The position numbers and the translations under genes are program-made. The notes below the pieces were generated by a model, which searched no databases, was not told where the DNA came from, and saw nothing but the letters and a program-made list of their open reading frames with translations. A stretch of DNA of 64,000 bases, taken from NCBI GenBank assembly GCA_004335835.1, contig RWJK01001812.1:1-64000 (forward strand). The letters run 5' to 3'. This stretch comes from Scenedesmus sp. ARA3. Its lineage: Eukaryota > Chlorophyta > Chlorophyceae > Sphaeropleales > Scenedesmaceae. This document shows, in pieces, positions 11,982-25,200 of this stretch (position 1 is its first letter; the number at the start of each line of letters is the position of its first letter).

Positions 11982-13605
11982 AGCCTGCTGCTGCTGCTCA
12001 GCAACCTCCCCTTCCTCCTCAAACTCTTCCTCCTCACCCTCCTCTTCAGCACCAGCAGCAGCATCTTGCTGTTGCTGCTGCTGGGGTGCTGCTGCCTGCT
12101 GTGCGGCTGCTTTGCCTGGGGTGTAATCGGCTGCACCTGCACGAAGCTTTGGCGCTGCTGCTGCTGCTGCTGCTGGGCCTGCTGCTGCTGGGGCTGCTGC
12201 TGCTACTGGCAGCAGCACGTCTGCTCCTGCACGCACAGCAGCCAGCATGGATTCATACTGTGCTACCTGCTGCTTCAGCACCTCCAACTGCTGCCGCAGC
12301 TGCTGCACCTCCTGCTGCTGCTTCGCCAGCTGCTGCTTGGCTGCCGCCGCAGCGCGCTGCAGCTGCTGCTGCTGCTGCTGTTGTGCTGTTGCGAGCTTCT
12401 GCTGCAGCTCCTGAGCCTCCTTTGCTGCTGCTGCTGCCTTTTCCCGCTCCTCCTTGAGCTGTTTGCCGAGGTTGCCCCTGCCTGCTGCCAGCTGCTTCTC
12501 TGCTTCTTCTTTCGCAGCTGCTGCTGCCGCCAGCTGGCCCTTGAGCTCCTCCAGCTCCTGCTTGACAAAATAACAGAAATAACAAGATGACAACATAAGT
12601 AACAGTTATGATCAGAGGGCAACGCACTGCAGCGCGATGCTACGAAGCACGGGGAAAGCAACAGACAGCTGTGGAGCACTGCATGTCTGGAACCGATTGC
12701 TGCACTTCATGGGCCGTTCACCATCCCAGGATGCAAAAAAGCAATAACCGCAGATCCAGCAGTGCAACAGCAGCTTGCTGGCACGTGACACCTTTGCATG
12801 CAGCCTGCCTGCGCACCTTCTTAGCTGCCTCATTCTCGCGCTTGAGCCTGCCGGCAATGGCCTGCAGCTGCTTCTGCTGCGGTGCTGCGGCAGTGCTGGC
12901 GCTGCTGGCTGCTGCCTGCGCTGCCTGCAGCGCTGCCTGTGCCTCCTCCAGCTGCTTCTGCAGGTGGCAAAGACGTCACACAGGCGCAGATGCAGAGCAC
13001 AGAGAACACAATGTCAGCAGACGGCGAAACATGTAAAAGTCCCTGCAGCGCTGCTTCTGCAGGTGGCAAAACAGATGGACAGGCGCAGCACAGCAAACAG
13101 AGTTTCAGCAGATGGGACGTGAAGGACGGTAACATGACTGCATGCTGTTGACTGGGAATTAAGAATCACTGGAGTCATTTCTTGTGGCGCCGCACCGCAC
13201 CTGCAGCTGTGCCTTTGTTTATCCTCGCTGGTATAAAGACCGTCAGCATGGCTTGTGAACATTCAAGCCGAGCGTATAAAAGTCAAGTGGCCATCCTACT
13301 AGCGCTGTTTGTGCCGCACCTGCAGCTCTGACTTCTTTTCTACAATGCCTGTGTTATTGGCCATGATATCCATCTCCAGAGAAGAAGAATATAAAAATGC
13401 ATGTATCATCATGTTAGTTCCTTGTTGCCGCATCGCACCTGCAGCTCTGCCTTCTCCTTGACCATGTCTTTGTTCTTGGCCTGGATTTTCTTGGCCGTGT
13501 TGGTGTTGTTGCGGTGCATGTTCTGCAGCGACTCGTGCTTGGCCTGCAGCTCAGCCAGTGATGCCTTTGATGCCTCCAGCTCAGATGACGATGCCTCGGC
13601 GGCAG

Positions 13606-13644
<39 letters not shown>

Positions 13645-16213
13645 TGGTTGAGCCAGTGACGCTTCTTGACTCTTGTTGAGGCCGCTGACCTGGCGTCGCT
13701 CACCAGCCAGCGCCCGCTGCCCTGACTCAGCCTGCTTCCAGCAGCTGACCAAACTCCGCTGTGCACAGCCACACACGCACCCTCTGGCCTCACACACAGC
13801 TCACAGCACTGCATACCCAAGTGCACATGCCGGCAGCTCAGCCTTACCCCTGCCCCCGCCAACTCCCAATCAACGACATTGAATAGTCGGCTCACCTGCG
13901 CCTCAGCCAGCTGCTGCTTCAGGCCCTCTTGGGCCTTGCTCAGGCCGCTGACCTGGCGTTGCTCTGCAGCCAGCGCGTCAGCCCCAGCCCTGCCCCACCC
14001 CTGCCCCTGCGTTGCCTCTCCCTCAAAGCCTCACCTGTGCCTCAGCCAGCTGCTGCTTCAGCGCCTCTTGTGCCCTGCTCAGGCCGCTGACCTGGCGCCG
14101 CTCAGCAGCAAGCGCCCGCTGCGCTGACTCAGCCTGCTTCTGCAGCTCAGCCAGAGCAGAGGCCTTGGCTGCTGCCTCAGCTGCTGCAGCTGCGGCCTCC
14201 TGCTGTGCTGCTGAGAGCTGCTCGAGCGCTGACGCGTGGTCGGCCTGCAAGAGGAGAGGGAAAAAGCAGGTGTGATGCGTGGCGCAGCGGTGCACGAGGA
14301 GTCAGAAAGGCACAGGCTGCGGAAAGCTGCTCGAGCGCTGACGCGTGGTCGGCCTGCAAGGGGTGGCAAGTGTGATGTGCAGCAGCGGTGTATACATGTG
14401 ATTCGCAAGGCGAAGGCATGCAGAAAAACGACATAGCACGGTCGCAACGCACAGCGTGCAGTCACCACGGCCAGTTACAACACAAGTATGTCTGCTGGCA
14501 TCAGGCTCAGCAGCAGCAGCACCACAGCTGGGCACGTCTGCAGGCCCTTGCAAAGCTTTGCTGGCAAACATGACAGGGCACACCTACATGTTGCAGTCTC
14601 CCCGCTCCCGCACCCACACCCACCCACACGCACAAGCGCACCTGCAGGCTCTCGTACAGCGCCTTGTCCACCGCCTGGTGCTTGCATGCAAAAGGCCAGC
14701 AGAGGAACACAGCATGTAGCATCCCCGCACACATCAACTCACTTCTTGCTGTCCCCCACCCAAACACACAATCACACCTGCAGGCTCTCGTACAGCGCCT
14801 TGTCCACCGCCTGGTGCTTGCGAGCAAGCAGCCAGCAGAGGCACAAACCATGTAGCATACCCACTCCAATCAACTCACTTCTTGCAGCCCCTTCCCCAAA
14901 CACAGTCGCACCTGCAGGCTCTCGTACAGCGCCTTGTCCACCGCCTGGTGCTTGCGCGTGAGGTGTGTGGCCTGGCGCTCCCAGGTGTCAGCCTGGCGCT
15001 TGGCCAGCTCCAGCTCACCCTTCGAGGCCTGCAGCGCGGCCTCCAGCTCACTACAAAGATACACAAGAAACACATGATTGTAAATCAGTCACATGGGAGT
15101 GTCATGTGGCGCTTGGCCAGCTCCAGCTCGCCCTTGGAGGCCTGCAGCGCAGCCTCCAGCTCACTGCAGCAAGATACACATAGCAGGCAAAACGTTGCTG
15201 AGAGCGGTGGTGGAGGGTTGGAGTAGTGAGAAAGCAGCATGGCGCTTGGCCAGCTCCAGCTCACCCCGTGAGGCCTGCAGCGCGGCCTCCAGCTCGCTGC
15301 GAAGATACAACAAATTCACAAATAGGAATGTAATTCAGTCATGTGGGAGTGTCATGTGGCCCTTGGCCAGCTCCAGCTCACTACAACAGGGACATACAAG
15401 CAGTGCAGAATGTCGGTGGTAGCGTTGGTGAAACAGTTAAATGGTGCTGCGGCAGCTCCAGCTCACTCCGAGAGGCCTGTAGCGCTGCCCCCAGCTCGCT
15501 GCAGAATGCATGTATAACACACAGGAGACAAGCGGTAAAGTCGGTGGCAGCGATGGTTGAAGGGCTGTGAGGCGCTTGGCCAGCCCCAGCTCGCCATATG
15601 AGGCCTGCAGCGCGGCCCCCAGCTCACTGGTTGGTAGACAATAACAGAAACATGCACAGGAATTGATGGTGGAAAAGAAACGTGAGGGAGGAGCCGTGCG
15701 GCAACGCTGACTACAGAGAGGACGCAGCCACCTGATGGCTTGTGTGCCTGTACGCAGCTGCATGTGCTCTCTGAGGTGGCAACCCTGACCGTTCAACCAA
15801 CAGCCAACAACAGCACATTACTCGAGGCCCAGCATACAGCGTGCCAGCCAAGCTGCCTTTCGCCTTTGTGAGGGACGCGCCAGCCGTGCTCACCTCACGC
15901 GCGCCTGCATGGGCGCTAGCGAGTGCTGCAGCTGCGGCAGGCGCACACAACTTCTGCACACTCGCAGGCAACAACAACACACGCGCACGCGCACAACACA
16001 ATACATCAGGCTGCAGGCCTTGAGGAGGCCAGCAGTGCTCACCTCACGCGCGCCTGCATGGGGGCCAGCGAGTGTTGCAGCTGCCGCAGCTGTGCACGTG
16101 CTGCATCTGCTGCTGCTGCCGCCTTCTGCTCCATCTGGATCAGCTGCACGTTGGCGGTGTCTTGTGCCACCAGCTTGCTGCGCAGCTGCTCCAGCTCACG
16201 CACCTGTGCAGCA

Positions 16214-16247
<34 letters not shown>

Positions 16248-19200
16248 GCAGGCGGTGAGGCAGTGAAGCCACAGCGGATGTGTAGCATTGAGTCTGCTGA
16301 TGCACAGGATCAGGATGCTCATCACAAGTTGTGCGGTCCTGACGCGTTGCCACGCACTCGTACAGAGGCAGCATAAGCAAGCATGCACGCACGTAGCTTC
16401 ATCTGCATCATGCTTGATCCAAAACAGCCGCCCAGCAGCCGCATTGCAAGCATCTCACCGCTTCCCCGCTGTCGCGCTCCAGGCGTGTAACCTGCCCATG
16501 CAGTTCAGCCACCATTGCATTGGCAGCCGCCAGCTGCCAAGACTGAAACAGCAGTGAAATACACATCTTATCAACAATCACAAGCATCTCACCGCTTCGC
16601 CGCTGTCGCGCTCCAAGCGTGTGACTTGTCCATGCAGCTCCGCCACCATCGCATTGGCAGTCGCCAGCTGCTGCAATGACACCCAAAAACCTTATACACC
16701 AACATAAAATTCAAGTCAAATGCAAGATGAAATCTCACCGCCTCGCCGCTGTCGCGCTCCAAGCGTGTAACCTGCCCATGCAATTCCGCCACCATCGCAT
16801 TGGCAGCCGCCAGCTGCCGCGCCTGCATGTCGCGCAGCCGCCCTGCGGCAGCGGCTTCGGCCTGCGCTTCCTGCCGCATGCGGTCTGCTGCCTGTGCGCG
16901 CTGCGTGGCTTGCTCCAGGGCCTTCACCACTGCCTCGGCTGCAGCAACAGCAGCACAGGCACAGGCACAGCAATTGAGCGGTGTGCACGTGTGAGTAAAG
17001 TGGATGACTGTACGTACCTTGTGTATACATATTCAAGAGTAGTGTGGCTGTCGGTGCGTGCAGCCACTGTGCAGAAGCGGCAGCGTTTTCAATGCGCAGG
17101 ATCCCCAGCAATGCATTGCGCTTAAGATGCTCACTGAACTGCGCCGCGACGCTGACCTGGCAACACAGGCTGCATGCACTCGAAACCCTGGCAGCAGCAA
17201 ACGCCGCAGCAACTCACTGTCCGCACTTAGTGCGAAGCCACCAGCCTGACTCTCCGCCAGCTGCCTCAGCTGCACATTCATCTCATCAGCGCCGACTGCA
17301 CGTTTGCCAGCAAACTGATGAAATAGGATCATCACTCACCTGCAGCGCCAACCTGGCGACGCCACAGTCTGCATACAGTCTAGTACACATGGCACCAGCA
17401 GCACCAGCACCCAGGCCTCCAAAGGAACAACACACGCGCAGCACCCAGCGACCAAGCCACTCACTGTCTGCACTCAGCGCGAAGCCGCCGGCCTGGCTCT
17501 CCGCCAGCTGCCGCAGCTGCACGTTCATCGCATCCAGCGCCGACTGCAGATTTGCGCAGCGCCCCTCCGCCTCCGCTCTTGCAGCAGCAGCCGCAGCCAC
17601 TGCCGCCGCAGCCTCCTCTGCGCCGCGCTGCTGCGCCGCAAGCGCTTGACCTGATGCGTCTTGCGCAGCGCCCAGCTGTGCTTGCAGCTGCGCTGCGCGC
17701 TGCTCGGCTGCCTCCAGGGCTGCCAGGTCTGTGTTGCGTGCGAGGATCTCTGCAGAGTACTGGTCGCGCAGCTTCTTGTGGTCCGAGTGGGCTTGAGACA
17801 ACTGCGGGCAGTGAGTAAGCGCAGAGCAGACAGCAGTAAGCAACCACGCGCAAAGCACACGCGCGAAGCAGACACAGCACTGGTTGCGCAGCTTCTTGTG
17901 GTCTGAGTGGGCTTGGGACAAATGCAGGCACCGAAGGTAGCAGAAATCAAGCAGAAGCAGGCGGCAGTGAGCAAGCAAGGAGCAGAGAGAGTACTGGTCG
18001 CGCAGCTTCTTGTGGTCGAGTGGGCTTGGGACAGCTGCGGGCACAACGCAACAAGTCGGCGCAGAGCAGACGGCAGTGAGTGACCACATGAGAAGAAGAC
18101 AGAAGTCTGTGTTGCGTGCGAGGATCTCTGCAGAGTACTGGTCGAGCAGCTTCTTGTGGTCAGAGTGGGTTTGGGAGAGCTGCGGGAACAGAAGGCAGCA
18201 GCAACCAAGCAGAGAGCAGGCAGCATGATTCAGCAGGCAGCAGACAGACGATGGCCGCACAGCTGCTGGTGATGGGCATGGGCTTGGCGACAGGTGCGGG
18301 CAGATCGCAGAGACTCAGCGCAGAGAGGGCAAGTCACGCAAGCACGCAGTCGCAGAGCGCCTGGCCATTGCCTGTCGCACCTGCGTCTGCAGCTGTGCCG
18401 CCTGCTGCTGCGCTGCCTGCGCCTGCTGCGTGAGGCGCGCCACCTCGCTGCTGCTGCGGCTGCGCTCCTCCTCAAGCGTGGCACTGAGCTGCGTGCGCTC
18501 CTGCACAACACACGCACCGCAAAACAAGACAGCAGCGTCACCAACTAGTGAACAGACATCAACGCTTCAGCAGCGATTGCTGCAGAAAGTGGCGCGGTGA
18601 CTGCCGGGGGGGGGNNNNNNNNNNNNNNNNNGGGCGGCGGCTGCTGCAGCTGACGGGCCGGCTTGTAGGACTGACTGCCTTGCATCAGAACCAACATGGG
18701 AGGGCTGTACGCTGCCGAAGAAAGCATCACGCAACACCCACCAGACACACGTACAAGCAGACCTAAGGCCGGCCTGTATGCACTCCAGCATGCGCTAGCA
18801 GCCAGAAACAAAAGGAGAGCAGGCAGCCTTGCTGGGTCCTACTGCTGCTCACCGCAATGGCTGCTGCAAGGCGCGCCTCAGTGCCCTGCAGCTGCTCCTG
18901 CAGCTGCACGGCCGACTGCTGCGCCTGCGTCTGCTGCGCCTGCGCGTCCTGCATCTGCTGCTGCAGCTGCGCGCGTGCCTTGCTCGCTTCCTGCAGGCGG
19001 GGTGACACCACAGGCAACAGCCATACTTAGCATCGTAAACAGCAGGTCGATTCACGCTTGGTAATTGCAATACCAAGCTGCTCATCACTTAAACATTACA
19101 CATCAGCTGAGATGCCGCACGGATGCTGGCAACAGCACCATCAGTTGTTTGTTGCACCGCCTCCTGCGCCGGCCATACAGCCACCAGCTTGCTGGAGACC

Positions 19201-22200
19201 TCTCCAAAAGCACCCTCTCGCATAACATCGCGGCCATGTCCTGCTGCACGATCACCAACCACCAGCTCTCAACCAGCCGCCCCTCCTGCTCAGCATCATA
19301 GCTCTCCTGCTCCTTCAATTGCGCAACAACATCATACACAAATCTACTACCAGAACCAGCAAAACCCTCACCTCCACAGCCTCGCGCACCGTCTGCTTGT
19401 GCTTTTCACTCTCAGCCAGCCGCCCTTCCAGCTCTGCTGCATAGCCCTCCTGCTCCTCACATGTACAGTAACCAACAACCAGCAAAGACAAACAAACCCA
19501 CCTCGACAGCCTCGCGCAGCGTTTGCTTGTGCCTCTCGCTCTCAGCCAGCCGCCCCTCCAGCTCTGCTGCATAGCCCTCCTGCTCCTCACGTGTGCAGTA
19601 ACCAACAACCAGCAAAAACAAACAAACCCACCTCGACAGCCTCGCGCAGCGTCTGCTTGTGCTTTTCACTCTCAGCCAGCCGCCCCTCCAGCTCTGCTGC
19701 ATAACTTTCGCGCTCCTTGAGCCGGCCCTCAAGCCTCTGCAGCGCAGCCTCCTGCTGCTGCTGGCTGCCCGCAGGCGCTGCAGCGGCACGCGCAGCCTGC
19801 ATATACACACAAACGCAGAACGAAGCGCAGTCGGCATGTGTATGAGTGGCAAGTGAGTGACATGGAAAGCAGCCTGCTGCTGCTGGTGCCGCAGCAGCAT
19901 GCGCAGCCTGCACGCCAGCAGGGCAAGGGACAAACCGAGCAGCAAGCATTTGTTGTGCGTTGTGTGCAGGCTTATGCAAGGTGACAGCGCGCACTGCAGC
20001 TGCTTTGCCATGCTTCAATTGCTTGCAGGAGACATGATGCGCAGATGCAGCCTGCCTCCCAGCACCGCTCAATCCTGCTGATACTGTCATAAGAGTGCCA
20101 ACCACGCACCTGCTGCTGCTGCTCCTGCTGTAGCTGCTGCAGCTGCTGCTTTGCGGCGTCTGCCTCTGCCTGTGCTGCTGCAGCAGCAGCCTGCGCTGCC
20201 TCCAGCTGCTTCTGCAGCTCAGCAGCCTGCGCCTCAGCCGCGGCAAGCTTGTCTGCAGCAGGAACAGCAGCAGCAGCAGAAGCAGAAGCAACGATGCTGA
20301 GACACAACATCATTGTCTCCTCAGCGGGACAAGAAGCCCAGCACCCAGCATCTGCAGAGTTTGTAGGCTTCAGCTGGATACGCTGTTCGTCCACCATTGA
20401 CGTAAAGCTGTACAAAGCACTTGAGCTGCGGATATACTGCGGTACTGATACAGAGAGTCCCGCCTCTGCAACCTGCGCCACACCCTGCACCCTCGCCGCT
20501 GGCTGCCTTTGCCGCCGCCCGCTGAACAATGGTACACTTGTGCTGCTGAAATGTACGCAGCCACACACCCTCAACCTATAACGCAGCGCTTGCAACCCCC
20601 ACCACCCCTTTCAGCCTCACCACTAGCTGCCTTTGCTGCCGCCTGCTGCTCCTGCAGCAGCGACTCCAGCTTGGCCCTGCTGGCTGCAGCCTCACGCAGT
20701 GAGGCCTGCTCGCGCGCCAGGGAGCCCTGCAGGTCTGCCACACTCGCCTGCACGCAAGCATACACACAGGCATCAGCACACACAGGCATTAGCACATGCA
20801 GGCATTAGCACACGCAGGCACCGGCATGTGGCCAGGCGACAGCGCCAGCGAGCCCTGCAGGTCTGCCACGCTCGCCTGCACCCATGGCAGCAAATGAGAG
20901 CACAAGCAGGCATCAGCATATCGCCACACGGCAACGTCTTGCAGGTTCGCGACACTCACCTGCATGCGAGCATGCATGCCGGCTGATGCAGATGATCAGC
21001 ACACGCAGGCATCAGCACACGCAGGCATCAGCACACGCAGGCTTCAGCATGTGACCAGGCAACAGCGCCAACAAGCCCCGCAGGTCTGCCAGACTCGTCT
21101 GCACGCACTAAACAAAGGAGTACAAGCAAGCATCCGCATATAAGCAACAAAATGGTCAACAAACAGCCAGCCGGCCGCATCAACCTCGCCGCCAGATGTT
21201 ACCGCGCCAAGCACCTGCAGCTGTGACAGAGACGGCAACAAGCAAAGGCGCTCGCAGCTGCACAGATAATCGCACCCCGAAGCTCTCCCAGAAAAATCCC
21301 GCGCCAGCTACGCACCTGCAGCTGTGCGGCCTGCGCCTCAGCAGCGCGCGGCTCCTTGCCGGCCACAGCCTGCTGCGCCGCAAGCTCCGTTAGCGCAGCG
21401 GTGCAGCTTTCAGCAGCCTACACCATCTCCAACCACTAGAAGGGGTCACCACCACAACCACCACCAGCCACACACCTGCATCTGTGCCTCCTTCGCCTCA
21501 CAAGCAAACACACACCCAGCGGCCTTAGCCCTACATCCCGCCCCACTAGCAGTAGCCACTATCACCGCGCACGCACCTGCAGCTGTGCAGCCTGCGCCTC
21601 AGCTGCGCGCTGCTTCTCGCCAGCCACAGCCTGCTGCGCCGCCAGCTCCGTCAGCGCAGCGGTGCGGCCCTCAGCTGCCTTGCGGCTCTCTGCCTCTGCC
21701 TCTCCCTTGGCTGCTTCTAGCAGGCTGAGGCGCGTGGTGGCCACCAGCTGCTGACGCAGCGCTGCCTCGTGCTCCTGCTGCACGTGGCGCAGCTTCTCGT
21801 GCGCCTGCATGGCAACATATGTGCAGCAGAGTGGCAACAGATGTCTGTCAGAGACCAGTTCAGGAGAGGGACTTAGGGGAGCAGCGAGCAGCGCTGCCTC
21901 GTGCTCCTGCTGCACGTGGCGCAGCTTCTCGTGCGCCTGCAAGGTAAATCATGGTGTGGCAGAGTGGCAACAGATGTCCATCAGCATAGGGTGCAGGGCG
22001 CAGTGCGCAGCGCTGCCTCGTGCTCCTGCTGCACGTGGCGCAGCTTCTCGTGCGCCTGCATAATAACAGCATGAAGAGACATGTGCAGAACGGGTGCAGC
22101 AGAAGGTGAGGGGTGACAAGTGAGCCACACGGTTGTGGCCACCAGCTGCTGCCGCAGCGCTGCCTCGTGCTCCTGCTGCACGTGGCGCAGCTTCTCGTGC

Positions 22201-25200
22201 GCCTGGGCGGGCAAAAGTGTGTGCAAATTGCGTGCAAGGCACGTGCAGCAGCAGCGTACGGGTCAGGAGTGGGGAGTGAAGAGTGAGCTGCACATGCGTG
22301 TGGCTGCAGCTGCACAGCACGCCTCACAACCAGACAAGCCTTATAAGCTCAGAAAAATCCTGTACAACATCCTGCACAAGCCAAACGGTTACGTGTGCAG
22401 GCTGGAGTTGATGTCTGGGCACTACGGGAAGGACTAAAGGGGTGGATTGGCGCCTAGAGGAGAACGAATGCGCTGTGCTGCACTTTGGCATGCATGCCAA
22501 AAACCAAGTATACACATGGCACGCACCGCATCCACCTCCTCCCGCAGCCTCGCATTGGCGCGCTCAATGCTGTCCTTGACCTGCAGCGCACACAAGCACG
22601 GCAGAGGCGCGTCAGCTCCTGCAGCTGGCCTTCCAAAACACACAACTAGCTGTAGGCGCACAAAATGATGCTGCACAGCAATTGTTTTGAACTGCTGCAG
22701 CGCAGCTGGCCCAAGTGCAGGACGTCTGTCCCACCGCAGGCCCCTATACTGAACATGTGTTCACAACATGCCCACAATCATCAGCTGCATGCGGGCCCGC
22801 ACCTGCCGCAGGGACTCCTCAAGCCCTCTCATGTCAATCATGCGAGCTGCACAATTTGCCACAGCATGCTGCATATGCATTCCATAACCCCTTCACACTC
22901 ATCCGGCACCGCACCTGCCGCGTGTGGTCCTCATGCCCTCTCATGTCGTCCATGCCAGCTGCGCACATGGTCACGGCATGCTACCTACAACTTCATCACA
23001 CCTTCACACTCACTCAGCGCCGCACCTGCCGCATGTGCTCCTCATACCCTCTCATGTCATCCATGCGCAGCTGCAGGTTCGAAACCTGCGCCCGCTCCAC
23101 CATCAGGGCACCACGAGCCTCTGCAGCCTCGCCCCTCGCAGCAGCCTCTGCACTACGCGCCTCCGCTAGCTGCTGCCGCAACAACCCAATTGTGTTGTTT
23201 GCGTCCGCATGCGTGCTCTCCAGCTGCTGCTGCACGTCCGCCAGCTGCTGCTGCAGCGTCGCGAGCTGCTCGTTGTTGGCCGCTGCCGCTGCTGCTGCTG
23301 CCGCAGAGTCTGCGGATGGGCCTGCGCCGCTGCCAGGACTGCGCTGCTGCTGCTGCTGCCCTGGGCGGGTGCGATGCTGCTCGATCTCTGCTGTCAGGCG
23401 CGCGCACAGCTGCAAGCAGAAACAGCAGAAACATTTCATTGGACAATGACCAGCAGCACACATGGAGATGTGGCATGGTCTTGCCAGATGGTTTCATTGA
23501 AAAGTCGCAGCAATGAGTAGCAGCAAAACAGGCGCCTCTGCAGCACGCCTGCTTGAGCCGCTCCATCTTTGCCTGTAGCGTGGCCTGCTTAACATCAATG
23601 CGACCACATGCATACAGCACACGTTTTTCCAGCAAGCCATTTACACGCGTAATGCAGTCCCCGTTTGCCCGGCACACCTGCTTGAGCCGCTCCGTCACTG
23701 CCTGTAGTGTGGCCTGCTGGACACCAATGCGACCACATGTAGGCAGCACACACTTCAACAGCAAGGCGATTACAGAGACACTCAAAGGTTGCAGCACATC
23801 AACCCAACCCAGCCCCTTGTGCCCCGCCCACCTGCTTGAGTCGCTCTGTTTTTGCCTGCAGCGTGGCCTGCTCGCCACCATTTCAAGCACATGCACACTG
23901 CACACACTATTCCCAGCAAGGCAACTTTAATGACAACCAAGGTTGCAGCAATACACGCGCATTCCAGGCCCCTCTGCCACACACCTGCTTGAGCCGCTCC
24001 GTTTCTGCCTGCAGCGTGGCCTGCTCTCCCTCCCAGCGCTGCCTGTACTCTGCCGCCACTTCTTCGCGCGTGCGCTCAGCCTCAGCCGCCACTGAGCGCG
24101 CAACGACCTGCAGCTTGGTGTTCACTGCCACCAGCTCCTGCAGCATGCAGCATACACGACGTGCAGCAGATTGATTTAGGCGCTCACAAGTGTGCTGCCA
24201 CTGAGCGTGCAACGACCTGCAGCTTGGTGTTGACTGACACCAGCTCCTGCAGAATAAAAACACCAGAACATGGACACGTTGGTATACAAGGTGGAGGGGA
24301 AGCAGCATGCATGCAACATGTGTGCACCAGCGTTGCTGTGCATCTGCGCTGGTGTTACTGTCAAAACTGTGCAGCACTACATCATGCACTGCACTGGCAG
24401 CGCCAGCCAGCAGCCAGGCAGCCCACCTGCATGCCGCTAGAAAGTTGAAGTCGCTGCATTGCTATCAGTGTGACTGGTGACAATGCGAGCCATGGTAAGT
24501 AGGTACCGTTCTCCCTGATGTGCCACACTCCATCATTGCTGCATGTCAGCCCACCTGCATGCTGCTGAAGCTGATGAGGTTGCTGCATCAATTTGATAGT
24601 TGAAATGCAAATCATTGCGTGTAACCACTTCTCTTGCTGTCTCTCTTTTACACTACGCTATCATGCATGTCAGCCCACCTGCATGCTGCTGAAGCTGATG
24701 AGGTCGTTGCTGATCACATCCTGCGCAGTCAGCCGCCCGCCGTGCTGCGGTGTGCCGCCAACAGGCATCTGCACCTGCAGCCAGCAAAGCAGCAACAAGA
24801 GCAGCCAAGCAGATTCTCAGAAGCAGATCGCCGCAACAATTTCATGATACAGACAGTATGGTTCAACCATGGCTGCAGATCCTGCTGCTATTCCTCCTGC
24901 TGCTGCTGCTGCTGGTGATCAACGGCCTGCTGCCCTGCAGCCTTCTCCCGCCAGCTGCTGCATAGGTGCATCAGAGCATGCTCACAACGGGCAGTTGTTG
25001 TCAACACACGACACTAAAATGCTGCTGCACCTGCTGTTGCTGCTCCTCGCCGGCCAGTCCTGCAGCCGCTCCGTCTCCGCCAGCAGTGCAGCAACCAAAG
25101 CATAATTTCATGCTAAACATGTTGACGGGATGCCTCAACGCAAGAGCTGTTCAGTGCTACTGGCATTGCTGCTGCTGCTGCTCACCGGGCGTCCCTGCAG

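Noticed and set aside
18600..18640. Functional G-quadruplex at the N gap
   Set aside because: The G-runs flank missing sequence; structure cannot be judged without the bases.
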